Source of the DNA: Candidatus Doudnabacteria bacterium
GTDB lineage: Bacteria; Patescibacteriota; Doudnabacteria; UBA920; O2-02-FULL-48-8
Direction of reading: 5' to 3'
Assembly: GCA_016198045.1 (NCBI GenBank)
Contig: JACQJI010000029.1
Span: 1 to 18,630, forward strand
DNA length: 18,630 bases
Under the pieces are notes generated by a model. That model made no database searches. It had not been told where the DNA came from and saw nothing but the letters and a program-made list of their open reading frames with translations. Positions 7,858-13,610 of this stretch are shown here, in pieces (within the stretch, counting starts at the first letter, position 1; each line of letters opens with the position of its first letter). Both the position numbers and the translations under genes were made by a program.

Positions 7858-8685
7858 TTATCTAATCCTGTGGGTTTTTATTTCTTGTCCATTAAAAACA
7901 TATAGCTTTTTGCCTTCTTTGGAAACCAAAAACTCATCCAGCGCGTCGGTTAAAGTATAAACGTTCCGGTGATCGCGGCCATCCAGTTCGATGGCTTTGA
8001 TTTTGCCCTCGTTCTGGAAAAACACATATCCTGTGTGCCAATTAAGCCAGGCTGATTTGATCTCGGAAATGCTGCGCAGGATCAGATCGGGTCCTGAGGA
8101 AAGCGGATCGAAAACCAGGACCTCGTTGTTATTTAGCAAAACCAATCTGTCGGCAGATTTGTCCCAGTAAGCCTGGGTGACAGGTTCGTAGATTTTTTCT
8201 AAAGCTTCGTTTTGTTTGAACAAGACAGAGTCTTTAAGCATAAACAGATATATGCCGGCCTGAATTGGGCCTTCACCAACAAGTTCTATTTGCTCGTCTG
8301 GGATTTGAGGATCGAATTCCTGTTTTGGTTCTGCCAGGAAAAGAGGGATAAATTCACGATTGAGGTTAGCCCAAGTGACGAATTGGCTTTTGACGGAAAG
8401 CCGCTTGGTCCACGGGAGATAACCGTCTTTTTCCACGCGGATGTTGTAGTCGCCAGGCAGGAGGAAACGAACGGTTGATGGGGTGAGGTCTTTGATTTGC
8501 TCGTCGTCAAGAAAAACTTTTGCCTTTTGGGGTTCTGTATTCACCACCAGTATTCCGGTTTTCACGATTTGCCAATTTTTTAGGTCAAGTTTGAATCCTC
8601 TGGCAAATAGGACTAACAGGGGTGTTAGGATAAGAAAAACGATTATGCCCAAACCTACGAGTAAAAAGCGGTTCTTAAGCTTCAT
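7858..8685 (-). CDS. PEGA-domain membrane-anchored protein
   Basis: The 275-residue protein begins MKLKNR followed by a hydrophobic helix (about residues 7-30, FLLVGLGIIVFLILTPLLVL), which I read as an uncleaved anchor with the rest outside. Residues about 42-105 form a PEGA domain: GILVVNTEPQKAKVFLDD, then TPSTVRFLLPGDYNIRVEK and DGYLPWTKRLSV. PEGA domains are beta-sandwich modules common on bacterial surface proteins. The remainder is beta-rich with repeating strands (DRLVLLNNNEVLVFDP, TGYVFFQNEGKIKAIELDG, KKLYVFNGQEIK) and may form a small propeller. No catalytic motif is seen. The promoter lies so close that the mRNA is nearly leaderless. The molecular function is unknown; an envelope or surface role is an inference. 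Confidence 0.88.
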   Translation of the reverse strand: MKLKNRFLLVGLGIIVFLILTPLLVLFARGFKLDLKNWQIVKTGILVVNTEPQKAKVFLDDEQIKDLTPSTVRFLLPGDYNIRVEKDGYLPWTKRLSVKSQFVTWANLNREFIPLFLAEPKQEFDPQIPDEQIELVGEGPIQAGIYLFMLKDSVLFKQNEALEKIYEPVTQAYWDKSADRLVLLNNNEVLVFDPLSSGPDLILRSISEIKSAWLNWHTGYVFFQNEGKIKAIELDGRDHRNVYTLTDALDEFLVSKEGKKLYVFNGQEIKTHRIR

Positions 8686-8695
8686 AGCAACGGTA

Positions 8696-8725
8696 ATTAT
8701 AGTCTAGATTGGCCAGCATTGACAA
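8696..8725 (-). promoter_or_regulatory. Sigma70-type promoter of the PEGA gene
   Basis: On the minus strand TTGTCA (8725-8720) is separated by 18 nt from a perfect TATAAT (8701-8696). The start codon at 8685 is only 10 nt past the -10 box, so the transcript would carry a leader of about 3-4 nt or none. The plus strand shows TTGACA at 8719-8724, but no good -10 follows it at the right distance. Confidence 0.7.
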
Positions 8726-8786
8726 TGAGCGGAATTTAGGATTTTGTTTTTGCCGCAAAATTGCTAAAATACCCAGGCTTGTACTG

Positions 8787-8920
8787 GCGCTCGGCACAGT
8801 TGGCAAAACTACCGGCTGTCCCACCAACAGCATTTAACTAATAGTCGAAGGCGGGGCAGCCTGCGTCCTCGGCCGGATGAGCCGGCCTGCGGAAGCTAGT
8901 TTTGCAACAGTGCCTCGCGC
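8787..8920 (+). repeat. 134-bp imperfect inverted repeat upstream of murA
   Basis: The left arm 8787-8811 and right arm 8897-8920 match as reverse complements apart from three mismatched positions and one extra base (GCGC, GGCAC, GTT and GCAAAACTA blocks all pair). The interior holds a second perfect stem GGCCGG-atgag-CCGGCC (8871-8887). No protein gene or T-run is seen in it. It could be a small non-autonomous mobile element, or a structured 5' leader of murA. An in-frame ATG inside it (8877) is rejected as the murA start. Confidence 0.6.
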
Positions 8921-8936
8921 ATCAAAATCTAAACTT

Positions 8937-10190
8937 ATGGCTAAATTCCTGATTACTGGGGGGAAAAAGTTGTCCGGGGAGATCCGAGTTTCCGGCTCCA
9001 AAAACGCGGTTTTGCCAATTATGGCCGCGAGTCTTTTGTCGCAGGAAGAGTCAGTGATCAGCCGGGTACCCAAGATCAGAGACGTGGAAACCATGGTTGC
9101 AATCCTTAGGGATTTGGGAGCCGTGGTCGATTGGAGCGATCACACTCTGCGTATCAGACCGGATAACATTGCGAAAACCGAACTCAATGCTGAGTTGGTG
9201 GCCAAACTCCGCGGTTCTATTTTATTACTCGGATCATTGCTGGGAAGGCTAAAGAAAGTCAAAATGGCTTACCCGGGAGGAGATTTGATCGGGCGAAGGC
9301 CGATAACTGTCCACCTTGAAGCTTTTAAAAATCTGGGATGCGAGGTTTTTGTTAGTGATCAAATTCAAATTTTGGCCGGGAAGCTTCGCGGCGGTAAAAT
9401 TATTCTTGAGGAAAGCTCGGTCACTGCCACTGAAAACGCGATCCAAGCCGCGGTGTTGGCTTCCGGCACGACCGTGATCAAGCTGGCCGCCATGGAGCCG
9501 CATGTTCAGCAGCTCTGCCAATTTCTTAACAAAATGGGAGCGAAAATTTCTGGGATTGGCACAACCACTCTGACTATCGAAGGTGTGCAAAAGCTGCATG
9601 GAGCCCAAATCGAGCTGATCCCGGATTCAAATGAAGCCGCCAGTTTCATCACTTTGGCCGCGGCGACCAAAAGCCATGTTACAGTGACTCATTTGAATCC
9701 TGATTTTTTGGACGACTTGCTAATCAAATTTAAGAAAATGCAGGTTAACTTTGAAGTCGGAAATGATTTTGTGAGGATTAAAAAACCGTTGGCTGATTAC
9801 ATTGGCGCCAAAATCCAGTGCGGACTGTATCCCAAGCTTCCTTCTGACGATGTGCCGGCTTTGGCGGTGCTGGCCACGCAGGCAGTGGGCGAGTCGTTGG
9901 TCGATGAGTGGTTGTATGAAAACCGCCTGGGGTATGTGGAGCAGTTAAAAAAAATGGGCGCGAAGGTGGAGATTCTGGACCCGCACAGGGTGAAAATTGC
10001 GGGCCCAACCAAGCTTTACGGAGCGAAGCTGACCAGCTATGATATCCGGATGGGTGTGACTATGGTCATTGCGGCATTGGTGGCAGAGGGCCAATCAGAA
10101 ATCGAAGGCATTGAGCACATTGACCGAGGGTATGAGAACCTTGAGGAGCGTTTAGTTAATCTTGGCGCTGAGATTAAACGACTAGGTTAA
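8937..10190 (+). CDS. murA: UDP-N-acetylglucosamine 1-carboxyvinyltransferase (MurA) with Asp at the catalytic Cys position
   Basis: MurA catalyses the first committed step of peptidoglycan synthesis, adding enolpyruvyl from PEP to UDP-GlcNAc. Family marks are SGSKNAVLPIMAASLL (Lys22-Asn23 of the active site), YPGGDLIGRRPITVH, VTATENAIQAA, PDSNEAASFITLAAA, YPKLPSDDVPAL (catalytic-loop Asp), YENRLGYVEQL and the C-terminal HIDRGYENLEERL. The loop residue that is Cys115 in E. coli is Asp116 here (codon GAT at 9282). That substitution occurs naturally in mycobacteria and Chlamydia and gives intrinsic fosfomycin insensitivity. I chose ATG 8937 because MAKFLITGG is the normal family start; an upstream ATG (8877) lies in the inverted repeat. 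There is no Shine-Dalgarno. mreB follows, forming a cell-wall pair. Confidence 0.97.
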   Translation: MAKFLITGGKKLSGEIRVSGSKNAVLPIMAASLLSQEESVISRVPKIRDVETMVAILRDLGAVVDWSDHTLRIRPDNIAKTELNAELVAKLRGSILLLGSLLGRLKKVKMAYPGGDLIGRRPITVHLEAFKNLGCEVFVSDQIQILAGKLRGGKIILEESSVTATENAIQAAVLASGTTVIKLAAMEPHVQQLCQFLNKMGAKISGIGTTTLTIEGVQKLHGAQIELIPDSNEAASFITLAAATKSHVTVTHLNPDFLDDLLIKFKKMQVNFEVGNDFVRIKKPLADYIGAKIQCGLYPKLPSDDVPALAVLATQAVGESLVDEWLYENRLGYVEQLKKMGAKVEILDPHRVKIAGPTKLYGAKLTSYDIRMGVTMVIAALVAEGQSEIEGIEHIDRGYENLEERLVNLGAEIKRLG

Positions 10191-10193
10191 AAT

Positions 10194-10237
10194 GTTGAAA
10201 AAGTTAAAAAGTTTTAAAGACCTTTTAACTTTCAAAC
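10194..10237 (+). repeat. AT-rich inverted repeat in the murA-mreB spacer
   Basis: GTTGAAAAAGTTAAAAAG (10194-10211) pairs with CTTTTAACTTTCAAAC (10222-10237), with a perfect core GTTAAAAG/CTTTTAAC. The right half shares ACCTTTTAAC followed by an AACTCT word with the gap-pgk spacer (1217-1235). The left half shares GTTGAAA with the frr-rseP spacer. It has no T-run after the stem and ends about 23 bases before the mreB start. Confidence 0.6.
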
Positions 10238-10260
10238 TCTTCTAACTTTATAACTAACTT

Positions 10261-11268
10261 ATGTTTCTTAAACGCATCGGAATAGATCTGGGCACTGCTA
10301 ATACTTTGGTTTTTGTGCCGAAAAAAGGCATCATCATCAACGAGCCAACCGTGGTGGCCATTTCGATTATCGACAATCAGATTTTGGCTGTGGGGCAGGA
10401 AGCCAAAGAAATGCTGGGCCGGACTCCTGACACGATCGTGGCCCACCGTCCCATGAAAGACGGGGTGATTGCCGATTACCGAGTGACCGAAGCCATGCTG
10501 CGGTATTTCATCAACAAAGCGGCTGGCAACATTAGATTTTTTCGGCCAGAAGTCATGATTTCGGTTCCGGGCGGGATCACATCCACCGAGCGGCGCGCAG
10601 TGGTGGATGCCGCCCAGGCCGCGGGCGCCAAGGCCGCGTATGTGATCAAGGAAACGGTGGCCGCGGCAATTGGAGCGGGTATTGATATCGCTCAACCATC
10701 CGGCAACATGATCATTGACATTGGTGGGGGAACCACGGATGTGGCAGTGCTGTCTCTGGGTGGAATTGTGACCCAAACTTCGGTGCGCGTGGCCGGCAAC
10801 AAGCTGGATGCCGCGATTGCCGAGTATGTTCGTAGGAAATATGGTCTGGCAATCGGGGATCGGACTGCCGAGGAGATTAAAATCAAAGTTGGTTCAGCTC
10901 TGCCCGTGGAAAAAGAAGGGGTGATTGAGATTCGTGGCCGTGACCTGATCCAAGGCCTGCCCAAAACCATTCAAATCTCAACTAATGAAATAGTCGAGGC
11001 CATCCAGGAAGAACTGCGGGAGATCATTAAATCAGTTCGATCTGTGTTGCAAGAAACTCCGCCCGAGCTGGCCGCTGACATTATTGACAAGGGTATGGTC
11101 TTAACCGGCGGCACTGCCCTGCTTCGAAACGTGGACAAGTTGATTGGGCAGTCCACCGGAGTGCCGGCTTACATTGCTGATGATGCGATTCTCTGCGTGG
11201 CCAAAGGCACTGGTGTGGCGCTGGAGAATTTGGAGAGCTATAAACGGAGTATTTTGGCTACGAAGTAG
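10261..11268 (+). CDS. mreB: Rod-shape-determining actin homologue MreB
   Basis: MreB polymerises with ATP on the inner face of the cytoplasmic membrane and directs elongation-phase wall synthesis. The actin-fold motifs are in order: phosphate 1 IGIDLGTANTLVF (residues 6-18), RPMKDGVIADY, VSVPGG, VIKETVAAAIGAGIDI, phosphate 2 IIDIGGGTTDVAVLSLGGI, the helix ending ELAADIIDKGMVLTGGTALLRN (adenosine motif) and a final VAKGTGVALENL. At 335 residues it is of normal length. An amphipathic start (MFLKRIG) fits membrane contact. It follows murA after an inverted-repeat spacer without Shine-Dalgarno, and an intrinsic terminator lies about 70 bases past its stop. mreC, mreD, pbp2 and rodA are not in this window. 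Confidence 0.97.
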   Translation: MFLKRIGIDLGTANTLVFVPKKGIIINEPTVVAISIIDNQILAVGQEAKEMLGRTPDTIVAHRPMKDGVIADYRVTEAMLRYFINKAAGNIRFFRPEVMISVPGGITSTERRAVVDAAQAAGAKAAYVIKETVAAAIGAGIDIAQPSGNMIIDIGGGTTDVAVLSLGGIVTQTSVRVAGNKLDAAIAEYVRRKYGLAIGDRTAEEIKIKVGSALPVEKEGVIEIRGRDLIQGLPKTIQISTNEIVEAIQEELREIIKSVRSVLQETPPELAADIIDKGMVLTGGTALLRNVDKLIGQSTGVPAYIADDAILCVAKGTGVALENLESYKRSILATK

Positions 11269-11339
11269 GCCGTTTGGGCAGCCACTCTTCGGCGTTAACA
11301 GGTTTTTTACAGCTTAGTCACAGAATGTTCACAGATCGT

Positions 11340-11368
11340 AAAAAATGCCTTTAAATCAAGGCTTTTTT
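11340..11368 (+). terminator. Intrinsic terminator after mreB
   Basis: GCCTT-taaatc-AAGGC (11347-11362) is flanked by A6 on the left and T6 on the right (11363-11368), so the stem can extend with one bulged base. It ends the murA-mreB transcript just before the RNA-gene promoter. Confidence 0.8.
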
Positions 11369-11385
11369 GATAAACCAAACAATAG

Positions 11386-11414
11386 TTGACGCAATTTTAT
11401 GCCCAAACTAAAAT
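11386..11414 (+). promoter_or_regulatory. Near-consensus promoter of the structured RNA
   Basis: TTGACG (11386-11391), a 17-nt spacer and TAAAAT (11409-11414) match the sigma70 consensus at 5 of 6 bases in each box. Transcription would start near 11420. No start codon or reading frame follows; a structured RNA with its own terminator does. Confidence 0.8.
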
Positions 11415-11420
11415 GGCTAT

Positions 11421-11661
11421 ACCATGGTCTTCGTAGGGGGCAACTCTTGCGAAGCAGGATGGCTGTAAAAGGCTGTTCGATGGATCAAGAGATACTGGTT
11501 CTGAATCGGTACGCTTAGGGAAGAAAAGCCTTAGGTGTAAAACAAGCAAGGGAAACCTCTTGGACCGATTCCGCGGCTAGCGGAGCCCGTAAGGGCGAAG
11601 AGAGCAGGGTCAGTACCACACCGGTCTGTATCAAAAAATTCACTGAATAAGTGAATTTTTT
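11421..11661 (+). ncRNA. Unassigned structured RNA of about 240 nt
   Basis: A strong promoter on one side and a perfect terminator on the other bound a segment without a usable reading frame. By eye it folds well. A 13-position helix (11491-11503 with 11605-11617, one mismatch) encloses AATCGGT/ACCGATT (11504-11510 with 11564-11570). Inside that are a fully paired 10-bp hairpin including G-U pairs (11511-11520 with 11529-11538) and an AGG-GAAA-CCT hairpin (about 11543-11562). After it come CCGC/GCGG (11571-11583) and GCCC-GUAA-GGGC (11585-11596), a GNRA tetraloop. The 5' part has CTTCG/CGAAG (11429-11433 with 11450-11454) with a G-rich bulge. I found none of the signatures of tmRNA, RNase P RNA, SRP RNA or 5S rRNA. 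The function is unknown. Confidence 0.65.
11633..11661 (+). terminator. Intrinsic terminator of the structured RNA
   Basis: A perfect 12-bp stem AAAAAATTCACT-gaata-AGTGAATTTTTT (11633-11644 with 11650-11661) ends in T6. It is symmetric and could also work on the minus strand. Confidence 0.88.
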
Positions 11662-11706
11662 GTTCCGACGCGCAAGCGGTCGGAACGCCGACCGAAGCGT
11701 CGGCGT
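11662..11706 (-). repeat. Twin-hairpin palindromic element, copy 2 (inverted)
   Basis: GTTCCGAC-gcgcaagcg-GTCGGAAC (11662-11686, 8-bp stem) is followed by ACGCCGAC-cgaagc-GTCGGCGT (11685-11706, 8-bp stem), the two sharing AC at 11685-11686. Read on the minus strand this gives loops GCTTCG then CGCTTGCGC, in the same order as copy 1 in recJ and on the same CCGAC/GTCGG core. The outer stem bases differ between copies but remain paired. It begins one base after the RNA-gene terminator. Confidence 0.8.
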
Positions 11707-11793
11707 AATTATCCGAAAGTTACTCTCTGTTTTTCCTCACCTTATACACATGCCGGCAGAATTCCTCAGCAGTTACAGCTATTTGGGGTTTTT

Positions 11794-11822
11794 TTGACAG
11801 CAATTTTTGCCTTTGCGACAAT
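11794..11822 (+). promoter_or_regulatory. Promoter of a second small RNA unit
   Basis: A perfect TTGACA (11794-11799) is followed after 17 nt by GACAAT (11817-11822). Transcription would start near 11829. The -10 box is weaker than that of the first RNA. Confidence 0.6.
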
Positions 11823-11828
11823 TCTTAA

Positions 11829-11963
11829 GGTTAAGCCTAACAAAGCTTTGTAAAAGATTTGGTTTTCGCGGCCAGATCCTTTACGCGAAAAAAAGCCAGT
11901 AGATTATAATCGAAACTTCGCAGATTGAATGCAGGATCGATTGAAGGTCTACTGATTTTTTTT
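11829..11963 (+). ncRNA. Possible second small RNA (about 135 nt)
   Basis: Downstream of the 11794 promoter no reading frame of note exists, but pairing is dense. There is the palindrome ACAAAGCTTTGT (11840-11851) and the 8-bp hairpin TTTTCGCG/CGCGAAAA (11863-11870 with 11884-11891). A two-part terminal stem follows: CAGTAGA/TCTACTG (11897-11903 with 11948-11954) and AATCGA/TCGATT (11908-11913 with 11937-11942), with A and T8 after it. The unit has a promoter, folded body and terminator, but I recognise no family. It could instead be an untranslated leader or a decayed region. Confidence 0.45.
11897..11963 (+). terminator. Intrinsic terminator of the second RNA unit
   Basis: The long hairpin closes with CAGTAGA/TCTACTG and is followed by A then eight T (11956-11963). 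Its loop is larger than usual, with an inner AATCGA/TCGATT stem. Confidence 0.6.
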
Positions 11964-11965
11964 GT

Positions 11966-11998
11966 TTCAAAAGATCAACCGGCGGTTGAGCCTTTGAA
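11966..11998. other. Bipartite hairpin
   Basis: TTCAAA (11966-11971) pairs with TTTGAA (11993-11998), and TCAACC (11975-11980) with GGTTGA (11984-11989) around the loop GGC. It directly follows the T-run of the preceding terminator. No role is evident. Confidence 0.5.
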
Positions 11999-12068
11999 AT
12001 TCCCTAAATAATAGAAATAGAGGAACAATACGAATGGCACCTATTTGCGCCATGGTTATTTTAGGTAC

Positions 12069-12114
12069 CTAGACTTGTCTAGCAAATGGTGTAATTACAC
12101 CAAATGTTAGACAA
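12069..12114. promoter_or_regulatory. Nested palindromes, possible operator
   Basis: A perfect 14-bp palindrome GGTGTAATTACACC (12088-12101) is bracketed by TTGTCTA (12075-12081) and TAGACAA (12108-12114). GTCTAG also pairs with CTAGAC immediately to its left (12069-12082), giving competing folds. Such symmetry suits a dimeric DNA-binding protein or a recombination site. No promoter or regulator is identified here. Confidence 0.35.
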
Positions 12115-12123
12115 ACATAAATT

Positions 12124-12152
12124 TAAACACCCCAGCGTGGTTGGGGTGTTTA
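12124..12152. terminator. Strong hairpin, possible terminator
   Basis: TAAACACCCCA (12124-12134) and TGGGGTGTTTA (12142-12152) form a perfect 11-bp stem with a 7-nt loop. There is no T-run on either strand immediately after it, so classification as a terminator is uncertain. It lies between the RNA region and the end of the cupin transcript. Confidence 0.4.
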
Positions 12153-12156
12153 AGCC

Positions 12157-12184
12157 AAAAAAAAGCGACAGAGCGGGCTGTCGC
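12157..12184 (-). terminator. Intrinsic terminator of the cupin transcript
   Basis: On the minus strand GCGACAG-cccgct-CTGTCGC (7-bp perfect stem) runs directly into eight T (A8 at 12157-12164 on the plus strand). It lies about 48 bases past the cupin stop. A further hairpin, TAGCGGC/GCCGCTA (12212-12234), overlaps that stop codon. Confidence 0.9.
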
Positions 12185-12231
12185 GGGAAGCAGTTCGGCG
12201 TGGCTGCCTGTTAGCGGCGTCCTACGTGCCG

Positions 12232-12597
12232 CTAGTCGTTGTCCGGAAGGGGACCGCCGATGGCCGGGGAAAAGAAACAGACTGCGTCGAGCTCTTCGAG
12301 AACACAGAGCTCGTACTTTTCTCCAGCAGGAACGTGGTAGGTAGATCCTGCTGAAAGAGTCCCTTGGTACTCCACCTTATCTGCAGTGACGGTCCACAGC
12401 ATGACGGAGCCTTTGAGGATCCATACAGTTTCGTCCACCAGATAGCTGATTTCCGCGAATCTCTGTCCATCTGCTCCGTGGAACGTGGTCACCTTGACCG
12501 AACATCCGTCCGGTCCTGGAAGTATGACGCGATGCGAGAATGTTCCGATGTCGAACTGTTTGGTGTGATGCACTTTGCCGAAGTGTTTGACGACCAT
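12232..12597 (-). CDS. Small single-domain cupin protein
   Basis: The 121-residue protein has the spacing of a single cupin barrel: an N-terminal strand region (HRVILPGPDGCSVKVTTF), AEISYLVDETVWILKGSVML in the place of the first cupin motif, then GTLSAGSTYHVPAGEKYELCVLEE for the second, with PAGEKYEL as its clearest mark. The full metal-binding set (two His, Glu, His) is not obvious, so metal binding and reaction are unknown. It is a complete cassette on the minus strand: promoter TTGACA/TAATAT, a GAAA-capped hairpin in the leader, AGGAGG 8 nt before ATG, and an intrinsic terminator. The strong Shine-Dalgarno contrasts with the surrounding core genes and hints at transfer. Confidence 0.75.
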   Translation of the reverse strand: MVVKHFGKVHHTKQFDIGTFSHRVILPGPDGCSVKVTTFHGADGQRFAEISYLVDETVWILKGSVMLWTVTADKVEYQGTLSAGSTYHVPAGEKYELCVLEELDAVCFFSPAIGGPLPDND

Positions 12598-12615
12598 TGT
12601 CCGTCCTCCTGCCTT

Positions 12616-12629
12616 GATGCTTTCGCATC
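12616..12629 (-). other. GNRA-capped hairpin in the cupin 5' leader
   Basis: On the minus strand GATGC-GAAA-GCATC forms a perfect 5-bp stem with a GAAA tetraloop, placed just upstream of the AGGAGG site (about 12604-12609). It may stabilise the mRNA or keep the ribosome site open. Confidence 0.55.
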
Positions 12630-12653
12630 TTAGTTACCGAACGTGAACATTAA

Positions 12654-12682
12654 ATATTATAGCTATTACAGACTTTTGTCAA
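12654..12682 (-). promoter_or_regulatory. Promoter of the cupin gene
   Basis: On the minus strand a perfect TTGACA (12682-12677), a 17-nt spacer and TAATAT (12659-12654) are seen. The leader to the start codon is about 50 nt. The -35 overlaps that of the divergent holB promoter. Confidence 0.8.
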
Positions 12683-12704
12683 TCCAGGCAGAAAATGATA
12701 GAAT
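12676..12704 (+). promoter_or_regulatory. Promoter of holB, sharing its -35 with the cupin promoter
   Basis: TTGTCA (12676-12681), 17 nt, and TAGAAT (12699-12704) each match the consensus at 5 of 6 bases. The shared heptamer TTGTCAA serves both directions, so the two promoters are likely to exclude each other. Confidence 0.6.
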
Positions 12705-12709
12705 TAGGT

Positions 12710-12743
12710 CACCTGTTATGTGATTCATGATACATGTTACGTG
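12710..12743 (+). repeat. Imperfect palindrome with a direct repeat in the holB leader
   Basis: The segment from CACCTG to TACGTG pairs with itself imperfectly and contains TGTTATGTGA (12714-12723) and TGTTACGTGA (12735-12744), a 9-of-10 direct repeat. It ends a few bases before the holB start codon. It may be a word-repeat spacer like those before mreB and rseP. Confidence 0.4.
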
Positions 12744-12749
12744 AAGCTT

Positions 12750-13610
12750 ATGAATTTCGACTGGCAAATCGCTGGACACAAAAAACAGCTTGAGTTTTTG
12801 GAAAACGCGATGGAGCGGGGCAAGCTGGCCCACGCTTATCTTTTCAGCGGACCACAAGGAGTGGGCAAAAGGCTGGTGGCTTTGAAGATGGCGAGGCTGT
12901 TGCTCAATGAAGAGTCCCAAGGCCGCTTTAATCCTGACCTCCTCGAAGTTGACGGCAGAGCGGGAGTTGGGATTGAACAAATCCGACAGTTGATTTACAA
13001 GCTGTCGCTTAAGCCTTATGCCGCGCCATACAAGGTGGCCGTGATTGATTTTGCGGAAAATTTGACTGATGAAGCGCAGAACGCCTTGCTCAAAACCATC
13101 GAGGAGCCCAAGCCTTATACGGTAATCATTCTGATAACTTCTTCTCCTGACCGGCTTTTGAAAACCATAGTTTCGCGGGCGCAAAAAATAAATTTTGGCT
13201 CGGTAAATTTTGATGACTATCAGGACTTGCTGCCCAAAAAACTTTCGCCTGAGCAGAAAAATTTAATCAAAACTTTTGCTTGGCAAAAACCTGGCCTGGC
13301 GCTGAAAATCGCTTCTGATGAGGAGTTTTTGGTTGTACTTGCCAAGTTAAACGGGCAGTTAAGCACTTTCCTTTCCTCGGATACCTCGCAAAGACTGCTT
13401 TTGATAAATGAGCTTTCGGAGATTGAAACAGAAGAGCTTGGCCAGACCTTTGATTTTTGGCTAAACGAACTTGAGTCTCAATTACTGCATAATCCTGATG
13501 GCAAAACCGCAAATCTCATCAAACAGCTCATCAAAGCAAGAAGCTTGCTTGATCAAAGTATTAACACCAAGCTGCTGCTGACCAATTTAATGCTTAATGC
13601 CTATGTCTAA
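12750..13610 (+). CDS. holB: DNA polymerase III delta'-type clamp-loader subunit
   Basis: The protein belongs to the AAA+ clamp-loader family that loads the sliding clamp on primed DNA. The N-terminal part has HAYLFSGPQGVGKR (Walker A, 34-41), YKVAVIDFAENLTDEAQNALLKTIEEP (Walker B region, 94-120), VIILITSSPDRLL (sensor 1) and TIVSRAQ where the arginine-finger SRC motif is expected. The four zinc-binding cysteines seen in many tau and delta' proteins are absent. The length of 286 residues suits delta' and is too short for DnaX. I chose ATG 12750 because the sequence from there (MNFDWQIAGH) is the normal family start; an upstream in-frame ATG (12720) adds ten residues. The stop overlaps the lipoprotein start by 8 bases. 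Confidence 0.88.
   Translation: MNFDWQIAGHKKQLEFLENAMERGKLAHAYLFSGPQGVGKRLVALKMARLLLNEESQGRFNPDLLEVDGRAGVGIEQIRQLIYKLSLKPYAAPYKVAVIDFAENLTDEAQNALLKTIEEPKPYTVIILITSSPDRLLKTIVSRAQKINFGSVNFDDYQDLLPKKLSPEQKNLIKTFAWQKPGLALKIASDEEFLVVLAKLNGQLSTFLSSDTSQRLLLINELSEIETEELGQTFDFWLNELESQLLHNPDGKTANLIKQLIKARSLLDQSINTKLLLTNLMLNAYV

Noticed and set aside
8877..8936. Upstream ATG for murA
   Set aside because: The added residues are encoded by the inverted repeat and do not fit the family start, which is at 8937.
11421..11661. tmRNA, RNase P RNA, SRP RNA or cobalamin riboswitch
   Set aside because: The diagnostic cores are missing: no TTCGA..CCA end or tag frame, no GAGGAAAGTCC or ACAGAA elements, no GGAAGGAAGCAG loop. 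The partial GGTGTAAA likeness to a B12 box lacks the rest, and no gene follows the terminator.
11742..11750. DnaA box TTATACACA, possible origin
   Set aside because: It is a single match; I saw no cluster of boxes, no dnaA/dnaN neighbours and no clear unwinding element.
12034..12072. 12-codon reading frame (MAPICAMVILGT) with AGGA 9 nt upstream
   Set aside because: It is too short to judge and no plus-strand gene follows that it could lead; it lies inside a run of palindromes.
12077..12112. Integron attC-like site (GTCTAGC ... GTTAGAC)
   Set aside because: It is shorter than known attC sites, one core base does not fit, and there is no integrase or second site in the window.
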